NCBI RefSeq assembly: GCF_041435335.1
Contig: NZ_CP108430.1
Span: forward strand, 6,485,001-6,549,000
DNA: 64,000 nucleotides
Direction: 5' to 3'
Source of the DNA: Streptomyces sp. NBC_01283
GTDB lineage: Bacteria; Actinomycetota; Actinomycetes; Streptomycetales; Streptomycetaceae
In this document: positions 24,675-33,682 of the stretch, piece after piece
How the letters are laid out: every line of letters begins with the position of its first letter
Numbering within the stretch: position 1 is the first letter of the stretch
The notes under the pieces: generated by a model
Told to the model about the DNA's origin: nothing
Seen by the model: the letters and a program-made list of their open reading frames with translations, nothing else
Databases searched by the model: none
Made by a program: the position numbers and the translations under genes

Positions 24675-25937
24675 TCAGGCGGCGTGGTCGATGACGTTGG
24701 GCGGCATCTCCCAGCCCCACTCACGACTCGCAGCGGGGGCGAGTGGGGGCGTCTTGCCCTGGGCTGCGTCGCGGCGCTTGGAGGTGAAGCACAGGCGCTT
24801 TTCGTAGTCGGTCACGAGGGTCTGGACGAGGTTGACGTGCCGTCCGGTCTGCCAGATGGCCTGTCCCCGTCCGAGCAGGGGGATCTGATGTACGGCCCAG
24901 TCGGGCAGGGAGAACAGGCCGCGGCACTGCTCGGCTTCGTCCTCGTCCATCTGGTGCAGGACCCGTGTGGAGGCCAAGCGCAGGAGGTCTTTGGCCTCTT
25001 CGGAGTTGGCGTCCTTGGCGCTGTGCGCGACCGAGGTGACCGAGAGGCCTTCGCGGCGCGAGTACTTCATCATCCGCTGCAACAGCGCCGCTGTGGCGGG
25101 GTGTTTGAGGATTTGCCAGGCCTCTTCGACGATGAGCGTGGAGTGGATGCCGTGATCGGCCCCGCCTTGCGCGAGCCACACCGATTCCAGGAACACCCCC
25201 ACGACAGACATCAGCGCGGGCAGCGCCATCGAGGTGCGGTCGATACCGGAGAAGTCGAACACCGTCAGCTTCTCGTCCAGCGATACCGACGTTTCTCCGT
25301 CGAGCATCCCGCGGGTGGCCGAGCGGATGAACGGCGAGAGCGCTTGGACCACTTCTTGCCCGAAGGCGAGCAGCTGGCGCTGGTCGAACCGTCCGGGGAT
25401 CGCGTCGGCCTGAAGGGAGGTGACCGCGCCCATCAGCCCCGACAGGGTGTGGGCGGCGGGTGACTCCATGGCCGCATCCAGGGCCATCCGCGCTCCGGGG
25501 GACAGCGGCCGGTGTCCGCCGAGTTCGGCGAGCACGGCCACCAGCTGCACGCGGTGCAGCGGGGGAATCCGCGCATCGAGGGGGTTCATGCACACCCCTT
25601 CGCCAAAGCGGACCGGCGCGATGCCCAGGGCTGCGGCCACCGCATCCCACTCGCCCACGCCGTCTTCGCCCTTGGCGTCCAGGACGGCGTACCGGCGCCC
25701 CGGCCGGGCCATGTCGCGCAGTGCCATGACCTTGGTGTTGGTGGACTTGCCGTTGCCCAGCGTGCCCAGCAGGGCCATGCCGGTGGACGGCAAGACCTCC
25801 TGGTCGCAGTCCACGGGGGTCAGGCGGAAGGGCGAGCCGTCCAGCAGGGAGGCGCCGATCAGGGCGCCGTCGGTGATGGGCTTGCAGGCGTAGCCGGGGA
25901 AGAGGCCTGCGGCCTGGCGGGTGGTGGTGGTCAGCAT
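24675..25937 (-). CDS. VirB4-like conjugative transfer ATPase
   Basis: A 420-residue ATPase with Walker A GTLGNGKST (58-66), a VLDAKGEDG segment, Walker B STLIVEEAWQIL (about 266-277) and SVAHSAKDANS, the layout of VirB4/TrbE motor domains. It is only the motor half: the N-terminal half of a full VirB4 appears to be supplied by the SCO6880-like gene upstream. ATG 25937 follows GGAGGAG and overlaps the upstream stop by seven bases, so translation is coupled. Confidence 0.85.
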   Translation of the reverse strand: MLTTTTRQAAGLFPGYACKPITDGALIGASLLDGSPFRLTPVDCDQEVLPSTGMALLGTLGNGKSTNTKVMALRDMARPGRRYAVLDAKGEDGVGEWDAVAAALGIAPVRFGEGVCMNPLDARIPPLHRVQLVAVLAELGGHRPLSPGARMALDAAMESPAAHTLSGLMGAVTSLQADAIPGRFDQRQLLAFGQEVVQALSPFIRSATRGMLDGETSVSLDEKLTVFDFSGIDRTSMALPALMSVVGVFLESVWLAQGGADHGIHSTLIVEEAWQILKHPATAALLQRMMKYSRREGLSVTSVAHSAKDANSEEAKDLLRLASTRVLHQMDEDEAEQCRGLFSLPDWAVHQIPLLGRGQAIWQTGRHVNLVQTLVTDYEKRLCFTSKRRDAAQGKTPPLAPAASREWGWEMPPNVIDHAA

Positions 25938-27274
25938 GTGATCTCTCCTCCCGGAAGCGGCAGCGCCGAGTGCCAGCCCCTCTCGTGTTCCTTGTCCATC
26001 CACGTCAAATGGGCGCCGGCCGACACGGCGCTCTGCTCCAGGTCCCGGCGAAACTCCTTGAGTTCGGCCGCATCGCGGGCCTGGATCATGATGCGGGCGG
26101 CGACCTTCACGTAGGCGGCGCCGTCGGAGATGTCTTCCTCGTGGAGTTCGGCGGCCCGCTTTCCGGTGCGGGTGGAGGTCTTCTCCCGCCGTACGTCCTT
26201 CTCGTCGCGGGCGGTCGCGGTGCGCAGCATTTCCCCGGTCTCCAGCCGTTTCTCGGCCTTGCGCCGATCCAGCGGTAGGTACTCGACGACCGTCGTGCGG
26301 GTGACGCGGGGCAGCGTTGTGATCATCGGGCGCCAGAAGTCAGCGGCCCGCTCCCCCCGTCGGAAGTCGGCGACTTCCGCGGTCGCGGTGACGTAGTCAC
26401 CGGACCTGAAATGATCGTCGTGGATCTCGTACAGTTCACGGCCGCTGATCGTCTTCAGCGCGATATCCCATGCGGAGCGGGGCCACAGATGGCCGGTGTC
26501 GATCCCGCACACCTGCGCCTGTTCGTAGGCGGCCTGAGCCCAGGCCGTCTCCTCTTCGACGTCGGGGCCGTGGGCGGGCACGGACAGCAGGATGACGGTG
26601 GAGTGCACGTCGCACGCCGCATTCACCATCTCCATCAACTGCCGGTAGGAGGCTGCCAAGTCGCCTTCCGGCTGGGCCCGGACGTCGCGTTCCCCCACAT
26701 AGGGGGTGACCGCGTGCACGATGCGCACACAGGATCCGTGGCCGGTGGCCGCGACCCACTCCAGGAACGCGGCCAGCGCATCGTGGGCGCGGTCGCGGTG
26801 GGCGCCGTCCTTCAGTGCGGCGCCGTCGGTGACCCACTCGAACGCCGCGAGCAGCCTGCCCCTGACCTGCGGGAAGCCGTATCCCTCACGTTCGTGCCAG
26901 ACAACGTCATTGATCTTGGTGAAGACGTCGTGGTGGGGCAGGGCCCCCTCCGCATCGGATGTGGAGGGGGCCCTGTCGCTCTCGTACTCCCGAACGGCCT
27001 TGTCCAGAGCGCGTTTCCTGACCGCGTGGCCGCTGTGCCGGGCCACGCGCTCGACGACGGTCGACCCGCCCGCCTTGACCAGGGCCAGCGCCCCCGCCAG
27101 GGCGGCGGGGACGATGCAGGTCAAGGTGCCCAGGATGCCGGGGACGGCGACGCCGTGGGTGACGCTGAGCGCGACCCCGGCCCCGATGACCGCGAGATCA
27201 GTACGGGAAGGGGGGAGCTTGAGCGTCTCGGTCTCGTACAGCGGATCGAGCAGGTACGTCCGGGACGCGGACAT
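25931..27274 (-). CDS. SCO6880-like conjugation-associated protein with two N-terminal membrane segments
   Basis: A 447-residue protein. The N-terminus has two membrane spans (about 25-46 and 46-67), resembling a VirB3/PrgI-like membrane module, followed by a soluble domain with TKINDVVWHEREGYGFPQV, WVAATGHGSCVRIVHAV and DYVTATAEVADF. From memory this resembles the SCO6880 family found next to a VirB4-type ATPase in actinobacterial elements, where the pair replaces a single VirB3-VirB4 protein. ATG 27274 is preceded by GGAGAGG. It overlaps the upstream VirB6-like gene by 77 bp. Confidence 0.75.
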   Translation of the reverse strand: MSASRTYLLDPLYETETLKLPPSRTDLAVIGAGVALSVTHGVAVPGILGTLTCIVPAALAGALALVKAGGSTVVERVARHSGHAVRKRALDKAVREYESDRAPSTSDAEGALPHHDVFTKINDVVWHEREGYGFPQVRGRLLAAFEWVTDGAALKDGAHRDRAHDALAAFLEWVAATGHGSCVRIVHAVTPYVGERDVRAQPEGDLAASYRQLMEMVNAACDVHSTVILLSVPAHGPDVEEETAWAQAAYEQAQVCGIDTGHLWPRSAWDIALKTISGRELYEIHDDHFRSGDYVTATAEVADFRRGERAADFWRPMITTLPRVTRTTVVEYLPLDRRKAEKRLETGEMLRTATARDEKDVRREKTSTRTGKRAAELHEEDISDGAAYVKVAARIMIQARDAAELKEFRRDLEQSAVSAGAHLTWMDKEHERGWHSALPLPGGEITC

Positions 27275-28460
27275 GACCAATCCTCTCCTGTCGTTGGGGG
27301 GACTTGCGGGCCGTGCGGGTTTCGGCGGGCTGCGATGTCTGCGCCGCGTGTGCGGGCGCCTGCAGCGCGGCCCGAACTCCCTTGCCGCTGCCGGGGTAGG
27401 GGCGCCGGCGGGCAGGGTCGTGGACGCCGGTCGCCGGCCCAGGTGCCTTCCTCTTGCTGCCGCGCACGGCCTGGGCGCGGGCCAGCCGCTTGGCGTGGGC
27501 CTGGCGCTCGGCGTCGGCAGGCAGCTTGGTGACCGCCGTGCGCCCCTCGCTCTGTGTCTTGAGCTTGGGGGCGCGGGTGACTGCGGCGGCGACGTTCTTG
27601 GCCATCTCCGGAAGGCTCAGCAGGATGTACAGGCACACGAGCGTGGTGCTCGCGGTGAGCAGCAGATCGGTCAGGGCGCTCTTGGGCAGCACCCTGCGGA
27701 ACATCAGCACGATGGAGATCGGCACCCGTGCCAGGAACACCGCCGCGACCAGGTGCAGCAGCGTCTTGCCGCTGCGCGAGCGCATCCAGCCCTTGCCCAC
27801 CCCCAGTGCGGCCGACAGCGGCAGAAAGACCACTGCCGCGAGCACGGCCACGGGCGAGATGACGCACAGCAGCCACAGCGGGCCGACCGAGAGCAGCACC
27901 ACGAAGGCCTGCGCGAGACGGCCATACGGGCTGCCGCTCGAGCCCAGCAGCGACTTCTCCATGCCCTTGAAGGGATGGTCGGCCAGGTCGGCGTACATGA
28001 GCGTGGAGAACTGACCGAACGCGAACGCGATCAGCCCCACCGCCATCGGGATCACGGTGACCAGGAAGAGCAGCCCGAAGAACCGCCCTCCGGCCGAGCC
28101 CGCCTTCTTGAAGGCGGGCCCCGAAGGGCGGGCGATCCAGAAGATCAGCCCGCCCACCAGAACGACAGCACCGATCAGCACGGCGATGCCCGCCACCGGG
28201 TTGTACACCTTGGCCAGCGCGCCGCCGCTGATGCCGCCGAGCGGATCGGCCGCCGCCATCATCGACTTGTCCATCAGCCGGTAGAGGGCAGCGGCCTGGT
28301 CAGAGAGCCAGTCGGCGGCGGAGCCGAGCGGGTCCATCGATCCGGGCATCTCCGGCGTCAGATCGTCAGGGCCCGCTCCATCGCCGCCACCGCCGTCCTG
28401 GCCCTTCTCGCAGTATTTGTGGGCGGGGCCTTTGATGCGGTCGCAGGGATCATCGGCCAC
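27198..28460 (-). CDS. VirB6/TrbL-like polytopic membrane protein
   Basis: A 420-residue protein with an N-terminal soluble part holding two Cys (CDRIKGPAHKYCEK), then at least six membrane segments between about residues 88 and 290, and a long basic, Ala/Pro/Arg-rich C-terminal tail (about 300-420). This is the build of a conjugation inner-membrane channel protein. GTG 28460 is chosen with GGGAGG upstream. The overlap of about 77 bp with the following gene is longer than usual. Confidence 0.8.
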   Translation of the reverse strand: MADDPCDRIKGPAHKYCEKGQDGGGGDGAGPDDLTPEMPGSMDPLGSAADWLSDQAAALYRLMDKSMMAAADPLGGISGGALAKVYNPVAGIAVLIGAVVLVGGLIFWIARPSGPAFKKAGSAGGRFFGLLFLVTVIPMAVGLIAFAFGQFSTLMYADLADHPFKGMEKSLLGSSGSPYGRLAQAFVVLLSVGPLWLLCVISPVAVLAAVVFLPLSAALGVGKGWMRSRSGKTLLHLVAAVFLARVPISIVLMFRRVLPKSALTDLLLTASTTLVCLYILLSLPEMAKNVAAAVTRAPKLKTQSEGRTAVTKLPADAERQAHAKRLARAQAVRGSKRKAPGPATGVHDPARRRPYPGSGKGVRAALQAPAHAAQTSQPAETRTARKSPQRQERIGHVRVPDVPARSAVRDRDAQAPPFPY

Positions 28461-28463
28461 GGC

Positions 28464-28838
28464 TCAGCCTCCCAGCGCCGTGGCGATGGACGGGCCGATA
28501 GCCAGCACGCCGAGCAGCAGGACGATCAGACCGCCCACGGTGATCGCGGTCTTCTTCAGCGCCGAGCCGTCCTTCTTGAACCCGGCCTGGATGCCGCCGC
28601 GGCCGGCCGAGATGACCGCCCCGGCGGCGATGGCCAGGATGACCGCGCCGATCAGGACACCCATGATCACGCCGTACAGCGGCAGGAACCCGGAGACGGG
28701 CGCCAGGTCCGGGCCGGTGTCGTTGACCGTTTTGACGACCTGCTTGGCGCCCTCGGAGCAGTCCTTCTTGCCGTCGGACTTGGTGATGCAGCCATCACCG
28801 GGACCTGCGACGACGATCGTTCCGGTGTACTTGGCCAT
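28464..28838 (-). CDS. Two-span membrane protein of the transfer operon (VirB2-like position)
   Basis: A 124-residue protein with a short exported-type N-terminus bearing two Cys (GCITKSDGKKDCSEG) and two membrane spans (about 54-76 and 98-117) joined by a charged loop (GRGGIQAGFKKDGSALKK). That layout is that of pilin-like or TrbC/VirB2-like subunits, but similarity is only structural. AAGGAG lies before ATG 28838. Confidence 0.65.
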   Translation of the reverse strand: MAKYTGTIVVAGPGDGCITKSDGKKDCSEGAKQVVKTVNDTGPDLAPVSGFLPLYGVIMGVLIGAVILAIAAGAVISAGRGGIQAGFKKDGSALKKTAITVGGLIVLLLGVLAIGPSIATALGG

Positions 28839-28840
28839 GA

Positions 28841-29062
28841 TCAGAACTCCTTCTCAGTGGTGGCGAGCGGGGTGTCGTGCTGGGTGTTCAGGCGCTTGAC
28901 CGTGGAGCCGAGCCGGACCGCGACGATCGCGGTCGCGGCGCACATCAGGACCAGGAAGACGGTCAGCCCCGTCAAGACGGCGACCGTCGTTTCCAGGCTT
29001 TCGGCGGATGCGGCCACGGAATACATGGCCTGAGTGGTGGCGATGCACTGCCCGTTCGCCAT
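28841..29062 (-). CDS. Small single-span membrane protein of the transfer operon
   Basis: A 73-residue protein from ATG 29062 (GGAGG upstream, overlapping the preceding stop as TGATG). One membrane segment (about 24-47) follows a short N-terminus with ATTQAMYSVAASAESLETT. Function unknown; its location among VirB-like genes suggests a role in the transfer machine. Confidence 0.7.
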   Translation of the reverse strand: MANGQCIATTQAMYSVAASAESLETTVAVLTGLTVFLVLMCAATAIVAVRLGSTVKRLNTQHDTPLATTEKEF

Positions 29063-30057
29063 CACACCTCCTTGGTTTTCGTGGACTTGGGATAGACCCG
29101 GCCCGCACCCATGTAGGTGCCCCACCAGATCTTTTCGATACGGACTTTCGCCCCGGTGCGGGGCGCGTTCAGAAAATGGCCCCGTCCGATGTAGATGCCG
29201 ACGTGGTCGATGTCGGCGGGAGTGGCCTTACCGGCCTGCTTCTTCTTGCTGAAGAAGACGAGGTCCCCGATCCTCAGATCGCTTTTCTCGACAAGTGATC
29301 CGTCATTGTCGAGGTGCGTGTACTGGGCGCTGGCGACTCGGGGGAGCGTGACACCGGCCTGGGCGTAAGCGGCCTTGGTGAGGCCGGAGCAGTCGAAACC
29401 GCCGTCCGCATCGCCGTTGCCGCCCCACACGTAGTCCTTGCCTATCTGAGCGGACGCGTAATTGACCGCCTCGACGGCGACGTTGGACTGTCCGCCGACG
29501 GCTTGGCCCATCTTCGCGGCGGACGCCATGATGGTGGAGACGTAGTTTTCCGTCTCCTTGTATGGCGGTATGCCCCGGTACTTTTGCACCGCTCTGGGTC
29601 CGGCGTTATACCCCGCCAGCGCGAGACGCGTCTTGTCTCCGGGCACATCCTTCACGTCCCGGGAGACCGAGCACATGTACTTGGCAGCGGACGGGATCGC
29701 GTCTTCCGGATCCCACACGTCCTTCTTGCCGTCCTTGTTTCCGTCGAACCCGGAGTTCTTCCAGGTTCCGGGCATGAACTGCGCTATCCCCATCGCCCCG
29801 ACCGGCGATTTAGCCTTCGGGTTGAAGCCGGATTCCTGTTTGAGCTGTGCGGCCAGAATGCTGGGGGTGATGGCGTCACACTCATTACCCCAGGCGTTGA
29901 ACAGCCGCTCGTAGCGTGCGGGCACCGATCCAGGCGCCGTGCGGTTGGCCACCGAGTTGGCCTTGCCGCTGACGGCCGGGTTGCCGGTCAGGCTCGTGGC
30001 GGTCACCGCCAACAACCCCGATCCGACCACCACCAGGCCGATCGCGGACCCTTTCAT
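29062..30057 (-). CDS. Bifunctional lytic transglycosylase / NlpC-P60 peptidase (VirB1-like)
   Basis: A 331-residue exported enzyme: signal or anchor segment (residues 3-22), an SLT domain (Glu in LAAQLKQESGFNPKAKSPVGAMGIAQFMPGTW; ALAGYNAGP) and an NlpC/P60 domain with the catalytic Cys in GGFDCSGLTKAAY, His in DIDHVGIYIG and a further polar residue later. Such proteins open the peptidoglycan for conjugation channels in Gram-positive bacteria. ATG 30057 follows AAGGAG nine bases upstream. Confidence 0.9.
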   Translation of the reverse strand: MKGSAIGLVVVGSGLLAVTATSLTGNPAVSGKANSVANRTAPGSVPARYERLFNAWGNECDAITPSILAAQLKQESGFNPKAKSPVGAMGIAQFMPGTWKNSGFDGNKDGKKDVWDPEDAIPSAAKYMCSVSRDVKDVPGDKTRLALAGYNAGPRAVQKYRGIPPYKETENYVSTIMASAAKMGQAVGGQSNVAVEAVNYASAQIGKDYVWGGNGDADGGFDCSGLTKAAYAQAGVTLPRVASAQYTHLDNDGSLVEKSDLRIGDLVFFSKKKQAGKATPADIDHVGIYIGRGHFLNAPRTGAKVRIEKIWWGTYMGAGRVYPKSTKTKEV

Positions 30058-30098
30058 GAACTCCAGCTCCTTCACTGTGTTCTAGCAGGTAAGGCCCC

Positions 30099-30188
30099 GT
30101 GCCACAGGCCGTGACAAGGCTGTGCCGCCCCCTGTGACGGCACGGCACTGGAACGGGGGCGGCACGGGGGTGGCACAAGGTGCGGCAC
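30099..30188. repeat. Cluster of seven GGCAC/GTGCC motifs, candidate transfer locus
   Basis: In the gap between the FtsK-type gene and the transglycosylase gene, GTGCC lies at 30099 and 30122 and GGCAC at 30139, 30144, 30161, 30172 and 30184, five in a row in the same direction, several extended to GGCACGG. In pSAM2 and pIJ101 type elements the translocase acts on short repeats in a clt region near its own gene. Binding is inferred only. Confidence 0.5.
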
Positions 30189-30191
30189 GGG

Positions 30192-32027
30192 TCAGCGGCG
30201 GAGGATCTCCGCCAGCTCGCGGCCTCTGACGCGCTGGCCTTCGATCCGCTTCTGCGCCTGCGGCACATCGCGGCCGAAGTGCTCATAAAGCCATTCACCG
30301 ACGGCTATTCCGGTTTTTCCCGCGTCCTCTCCACCGGCGATGTTCACTCCCATCTCGCGCAGCCGGGAGGCGAATTCGACGGTGGAAAGGAACGCCGCAC
30401 CGGCGTACGCCTCGCGGACGAGACGCACGTGTTCGGGCTCGGTCTCGTGGAATTCCTCTGCTCGGGCATCGATGGCTGCGTTGAGTTCCTCGTCCGTGAC
30501 AAGGAATCCGCGCATCTCGCAGTTCTTGTCCTTGACCTGGAGAATTGCTGCACCGTCGATGCCGGGGAGCTTGGAGGCGTCATGACCGGCCCGCGCTGTT
30601 CCGCCCCCGAGGATGACGTCTGACTGTCCGGTCTCCGCGCAGCCGAAAGCCAGGCGCACACGATGATTCGAACGAATCGACGTGTTGATGACTTCCGATT
30701 TCGGATTCTGCGTCGACAGGACGACGAGGATCTTCGAGGAGCGGAACTTGCGGGAGGCGGTCTTCATTTTTGCCTCGAATGCGGTCGCCTCCTTCTTCGA
30801 ATCGGCTTCATCGGTGTAAGTGCTGACCTCGTCGATGATGAACAGCAGCGGCCGGTGTTTCGCCTTGCCGTTTCCGGCTCGCACCGATGCACTGTTCTCC
30901 GAAGAGCGCTGCTCGTGTTTTCCCTCCACGAAGGCGATGATTTCCATCATTCGTTCGTGGTCGGGCACCTCTTCGTAGATCAGGCATGCCTTTTCCGTGT
31001 ATGCGAGGTCGCCGTCACCCTTGGCGTCGACCAGGACGATGTCCCAGCCATTGACCAGGGCGAAATAGACGAGCCACTTGATCTCTTCGGTCTTTCCGCC
31101 ACCGGACGATCCAGCGATCAGCATGTGCGTATCACCGACCGGGGACTTGATTTCCACCAGGTGGCCGTACATGTCGTAGCCGACCGGAATGACACCCCGG
31201 CACGTTGCTCCCACCGGATCGGGGAGGGCGGGGATGCGGCTGTAGATCGGCTCATCGAGGACGGTGATGACGACCTGCCGGGAGGTGGCCCCCGGGCGCA
31301 TCGTCACCTTCGTGGCGTCCACGTCGACCCACGAGATCACCCGTTCCCGCTTACCGGCCACATCCCCGTACACGCCACCGGGCGGCAGCTCAATGACCCA
31401 CTCCTCGCCCAGCTCGACGCGCCCCCGGCTGAGCGTGCGGGCCTTACCCGCCGCGTAGTCGAGCTTCAGCGCAGCCGCCAGCTTGGGGGCCTCATCACTC
31501 TGGAGCGACGCGGCCACCTCTCCCGGCATGGCCGGGGGCGCCCCCCACGCAGTCCCATGCGGGGCGGCAATGCCCTCGTCAGGAACCTCAGCGGAGCCCA
31601 AGGAGCCTTGCGGTTCGGGGCCTTGAAGCTCTTCTGAGGCGACCGCGTCAGGAACCTGGCAGGCGCCAGGAACCTCACGGGCCCCCAAGGGGGCGTGCGG
31701 TGGCACGTCGTGCAGCCCTTCGGAGGCGAAGGCGGACACGACCTGCGTCCTCTTGCGCTGACGCGGCCCCCGGGCGCGCCGGTAGGCCCTGGTCATGGCC
31801 AGCACACACGATCCGATCAGCAGCACGGCGATGCCGAGCAGCCAGATGCGGTTGTCGTAGACCCAGGATTCGATCTCGTCCCGGTAGACCAGCCCGGAGG
31901 CGGGCCCCGTGACAGCGAGCCCGCCGATCAGCCATCTCGCCTCTTCGGACAGTGGCTTCTTCGCCACAGGCCTTGCCGGTTTCGGCGTCTCTTTGGCTTC
32001 CTTCTCTTCGACCGCTTTGGCGGCCAT
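30192..32027 (-). CDS. FtsK/SpoIIIE-type DNA translocase (TraB/TcpA-like)
   Basis: A 611-residue protein with two membrane segments (about 33-49 and 62-78), a Pro/Ala/Glu-rich linker, and an FtsK-type motor domain: Walker A GSSGGGKT (306-313), VLVDAKGDGDL, Walker B PLLFIIDEVS (393-402) and a sensor-like VLSTQNPKSEVI. The C-terminus ends in a winged-helix-like stretch (VGEWLYEHFGRDVPQAQKRIEGQ) resembling the FtsK-gamma or TraB DNA-recognition domain. It could move double-stranded DNA, as in TraB systems, or act as the coupling protein of the type IV-like set. It is followed by the GGCAC cluster. Confidence 0.9.
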   Translation of the reverse strand: MAAKAVEEKEAKETPKPARPVAKKPLSEEARWLIGGLAVTGPASGLVYRDEIESWVYDNRIWLLGIAVLLIGSCVLAMTRAYRRARGPRQRKRTQVVSAFASEGLHDVPPHAPLGAREVPGACQVPDAVASEELQGPEPQGSLGSAEVPDEGIAAPHGTAWGAPPAMPGEVAASLQSDEAPKLAAALKLDYAAGKARTLSRGRVELGEEWVIELPPGGVYGDVAGKRERVISWVDVDATKVTMRPGATSRQVVITVLDEPIYSRIPALPDPVGATCRGVIPVGYDMYGHLVEIKSPVGDTHMLIAGSSGGGKTEEIKWLVYFALVNGWDIVLVDAKGDGDLAYTEKACLIYEEVPDHERMMEIIAFVEGKHEQRSSENSASVRAGNGKAKHRPLLFIIDEVSTYTDEADSKKEATAFEAKMKTASRKFRSSKILVVLSTQNPKSEVINTSIRSNHRVRLAFGCAETGQSDVILGGGTARAGHDASKLPGIDGAAILQVKDKNCEMRGFLVTDEELNAAIDARAEEFHETEPEHVRLVREAYAGAAFLSTVEFASRLREMGVNIAGGEDAGKTGIAVGEWLYEHFGRDVPQAQKRIEGQRVRGRELAEILRR

Positions 32028-32197
32028 ACATCCTCATTTCTCGCTAGGGCGGGCAGGGATGAACTCCCCGTGGCCGCTTGCGGATCTGCTCGGCGGACCT
32101 GCGGGACCTGCGGACGCATGTCCGCCAGCCCGCCAGCCGCCGGCCAACCGATGGCCAGGGGATGCGGTGCATTCGACTGTCTTCCGGCAGTCGTGAC

Positions 32198-32233
32198 GAA
32201 GGCCGTCCCCAACTCGACTGGGGGACGGCCTTC
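32198..32233 (-). terminator. Hairpin between the Spd-like operon and the FtsK-type gene
   Basis: A perfect 13-bp stem (32198-32210 and 32221-32233) with a ten-base loop, 30 bp after the stop of the 80-residue gene. It would partly insulate the FtsK gene, suggesting that this gene has its own promoter. Confidence 0.65.
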
Positions 32234-32262
32234 ATCAGTGGTGCCGGAGAGTTGCGTCGAGG

Positions 32263-32505
32263 TCAGAGCTGATTAGGTTCGAGAGCGAAGAACGTGACGT
32301 TGGCGCGGGCCAGGTCCGGGTTGTCCCGCGCAAGCTCGTCCCTGATGGCTGCGAAAGCATCCCGGCGGGTCCAGCCCTGTGGCGGGGTGAAGGTGCTGGA
32401 CTGTGTGCTGGTCAGCCGCCCGGGGATCTCCAGCGTCACGACCCAGTGGTGGCTTCCCTGGGGCTGGATAGCGGTTTCGGTGGGCTGCTCGGTCCGTGCA
32501 GACAT
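32263..32505 (-). CDS. Hypothetical protein, 80 residues
   Basis: A soluble protein with HHWVVTLEIPGRLTSTQSSTF, GWTRRDAFAAIRDELARDNP and ANVTFFALEPNQL, apparently one beta-alpha-beta unit. ATG 32505 is preceded by AGGAGAG. Similar small genes sit in many Streptomyces elements next to spread genes; role unknown. Confidence 0.65.
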   Translation of the reverse strand: MSARTEQPTETAIQPQGSHHWVVTLEIPGRLTSTQSSTFTPPQGWTRRDAFAAIRDELARDNPDLARANVTFFALEPNQL

Positions 32506-32547
32506 GGTCTGTCTCTCCTGTTGGCTGGTCGGGATGTGTGTGTCGGA

Positions 32548-33669
32548 CTACGCGGGCTGCTCGGCGAACTCCGCCTGGAGCTGCTCGTAGGTCTTGGCCA
32601 TGCGCTCGTAACTGGCCTTGGCGCCTTGGGCCTTCATGGCCTTGATGAACCCGTTGAGCGACTTCGGTGGCGCCAGCTCGGTGAAGATCCGACGCCCGGT
32701 GAGGTAGAGCTCCTCATCGCTCAGGCCCGGCTTGCGGCCCGGACCCTCGGAAAGATCCGAGGCCCCCTCGGAATCACCGTCGGCCACCTGCGACGCCCCG
32801 GCATCGGCGGGGTGTTCGTGCAGCTCAGCGGTTTCCGAGGATTCCGAGGACCCCGTCATTCGCGAGGCGGGCGTCGGTTCGCTCAGACTCGACCCCGAAG
32901 CGAGCTGCGAGCCCTCCTCGGAACCACGGGGCGAAGCCGTGTCGATTCCGAGGGGGGTTTCCGAGGGGGCGGTCAGGACGTGCAGCGAGCGGGCCGCGAA
33001 AGCCTGCGCCGCCTGGCCGTGCTTGGTCTCGGAATCCTTCAGCTTCTTCTCGGCCTCCGCTCGGGCCTTGTTGATCTTCTTTTGCATGCCGGTCATGGCC
33101 TTGGCCTTCACCGCCTGGCGGTGGGCCTCCGCGAGCGTCTCGGCCGTCTCGATGACGACCTCGTTCTCAGCCCGCGCCTTCAAGTGCCGGGCATTGGCGT
33201 AGGTGAGGGCCAGGGTGTTGCGGGCAGATGCGGACTGCTCCTCGATGACGCGGGAGGTCGCATCATCCGCGAGCATGTGGTCCGCGAAGATCCTCAGCCC
33301 CATGAACACGGCGGTGGCCACCGGGACCAGAGCAAAGACGCGGGCATGCCCCATCAGCAGCAAGATCGCGACCGAACCGGCCATCGAAAGGGCGGCCACT
33401 GACAGCATCACAGCCATCCCAACGGCGCTGCGCTGCCGGATGGCCTGCTCGCTCATCTTCAGTGCGCCGATCCACAACGCGTCAAAGACGAGGGCGATGA
33501 ACCAGGCCGCGGCGGTTCCAAGGCGTCCGTCCAGGCCGAGAATCGGGGCGAGCTGGCTGCCCACGGTGACCGCTACGACGGCCAGGGCCGCCAGCGTCAG
33601 CAGCTTCTCGACGACGGCAAACGGGTTGAAGCCCCCGATCCTTCCGGGGGCGGTGGATGTGCGAGTCAC
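32548..33669 (-). CDS. Spd/DUF2637-like membrane protein of the spread operon
   Basis: A 373-residue protein: four membrane segments (roughly residues 22-40, 48-66, 80-100 and 102-122), a coiled-coil-like charged region (about 130-220, with MQKKINKARAEAEKKLKDSE) and an acidic Ser/Glu-rich linker ending in a helical domain (LSDEELYLTGRRIFTELAP). This is the pattern of Streptomyces plasmid spread proteins or DUF2637 proteins. The start is GTG 33669, five bases after AGGAG. Confidence 0.7.
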   Translation of the reverse strand: MTRTSTAPGRIGGFNPFAVVEKLLTLAALAVVAVTVGSQLAPILGLDGRLGTAAAWFIALVFDALWIGALKMSEQAIRQRSAVGMAVMLSVAALSMAGSVAILLLMGHARVFALVPVATAVFMGLRIFADHMLADDATSRVIEEQSASARNTLALTYANARHLKARAENEVVIETAETLAEAHRQAVKAKAMTGMQKKINKARAEAEKKLKDSETKHGQAAQAFAARSLHVLTAPSETPLGIDTASPRGSEEGSQLASGSSLSEPTPASRMTGSSESSETAELHEHPADAGASQVADGDSEGASDLSEGPGRKPGLSDEELYLTGRRIFTELAPPKSLNGFIKAMKAQGAKASYERMAKTYEQLQAEFAEQPA

Positions 33670-33682
33670 AGTCACTCCTGGG

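Noticed and set aside
29062..30057. Phage endolysin
   Set aside because: SLT plus NlpC in a row of VirB-like genes fits a conjugation wall enzyme; no phage structural genes are present.
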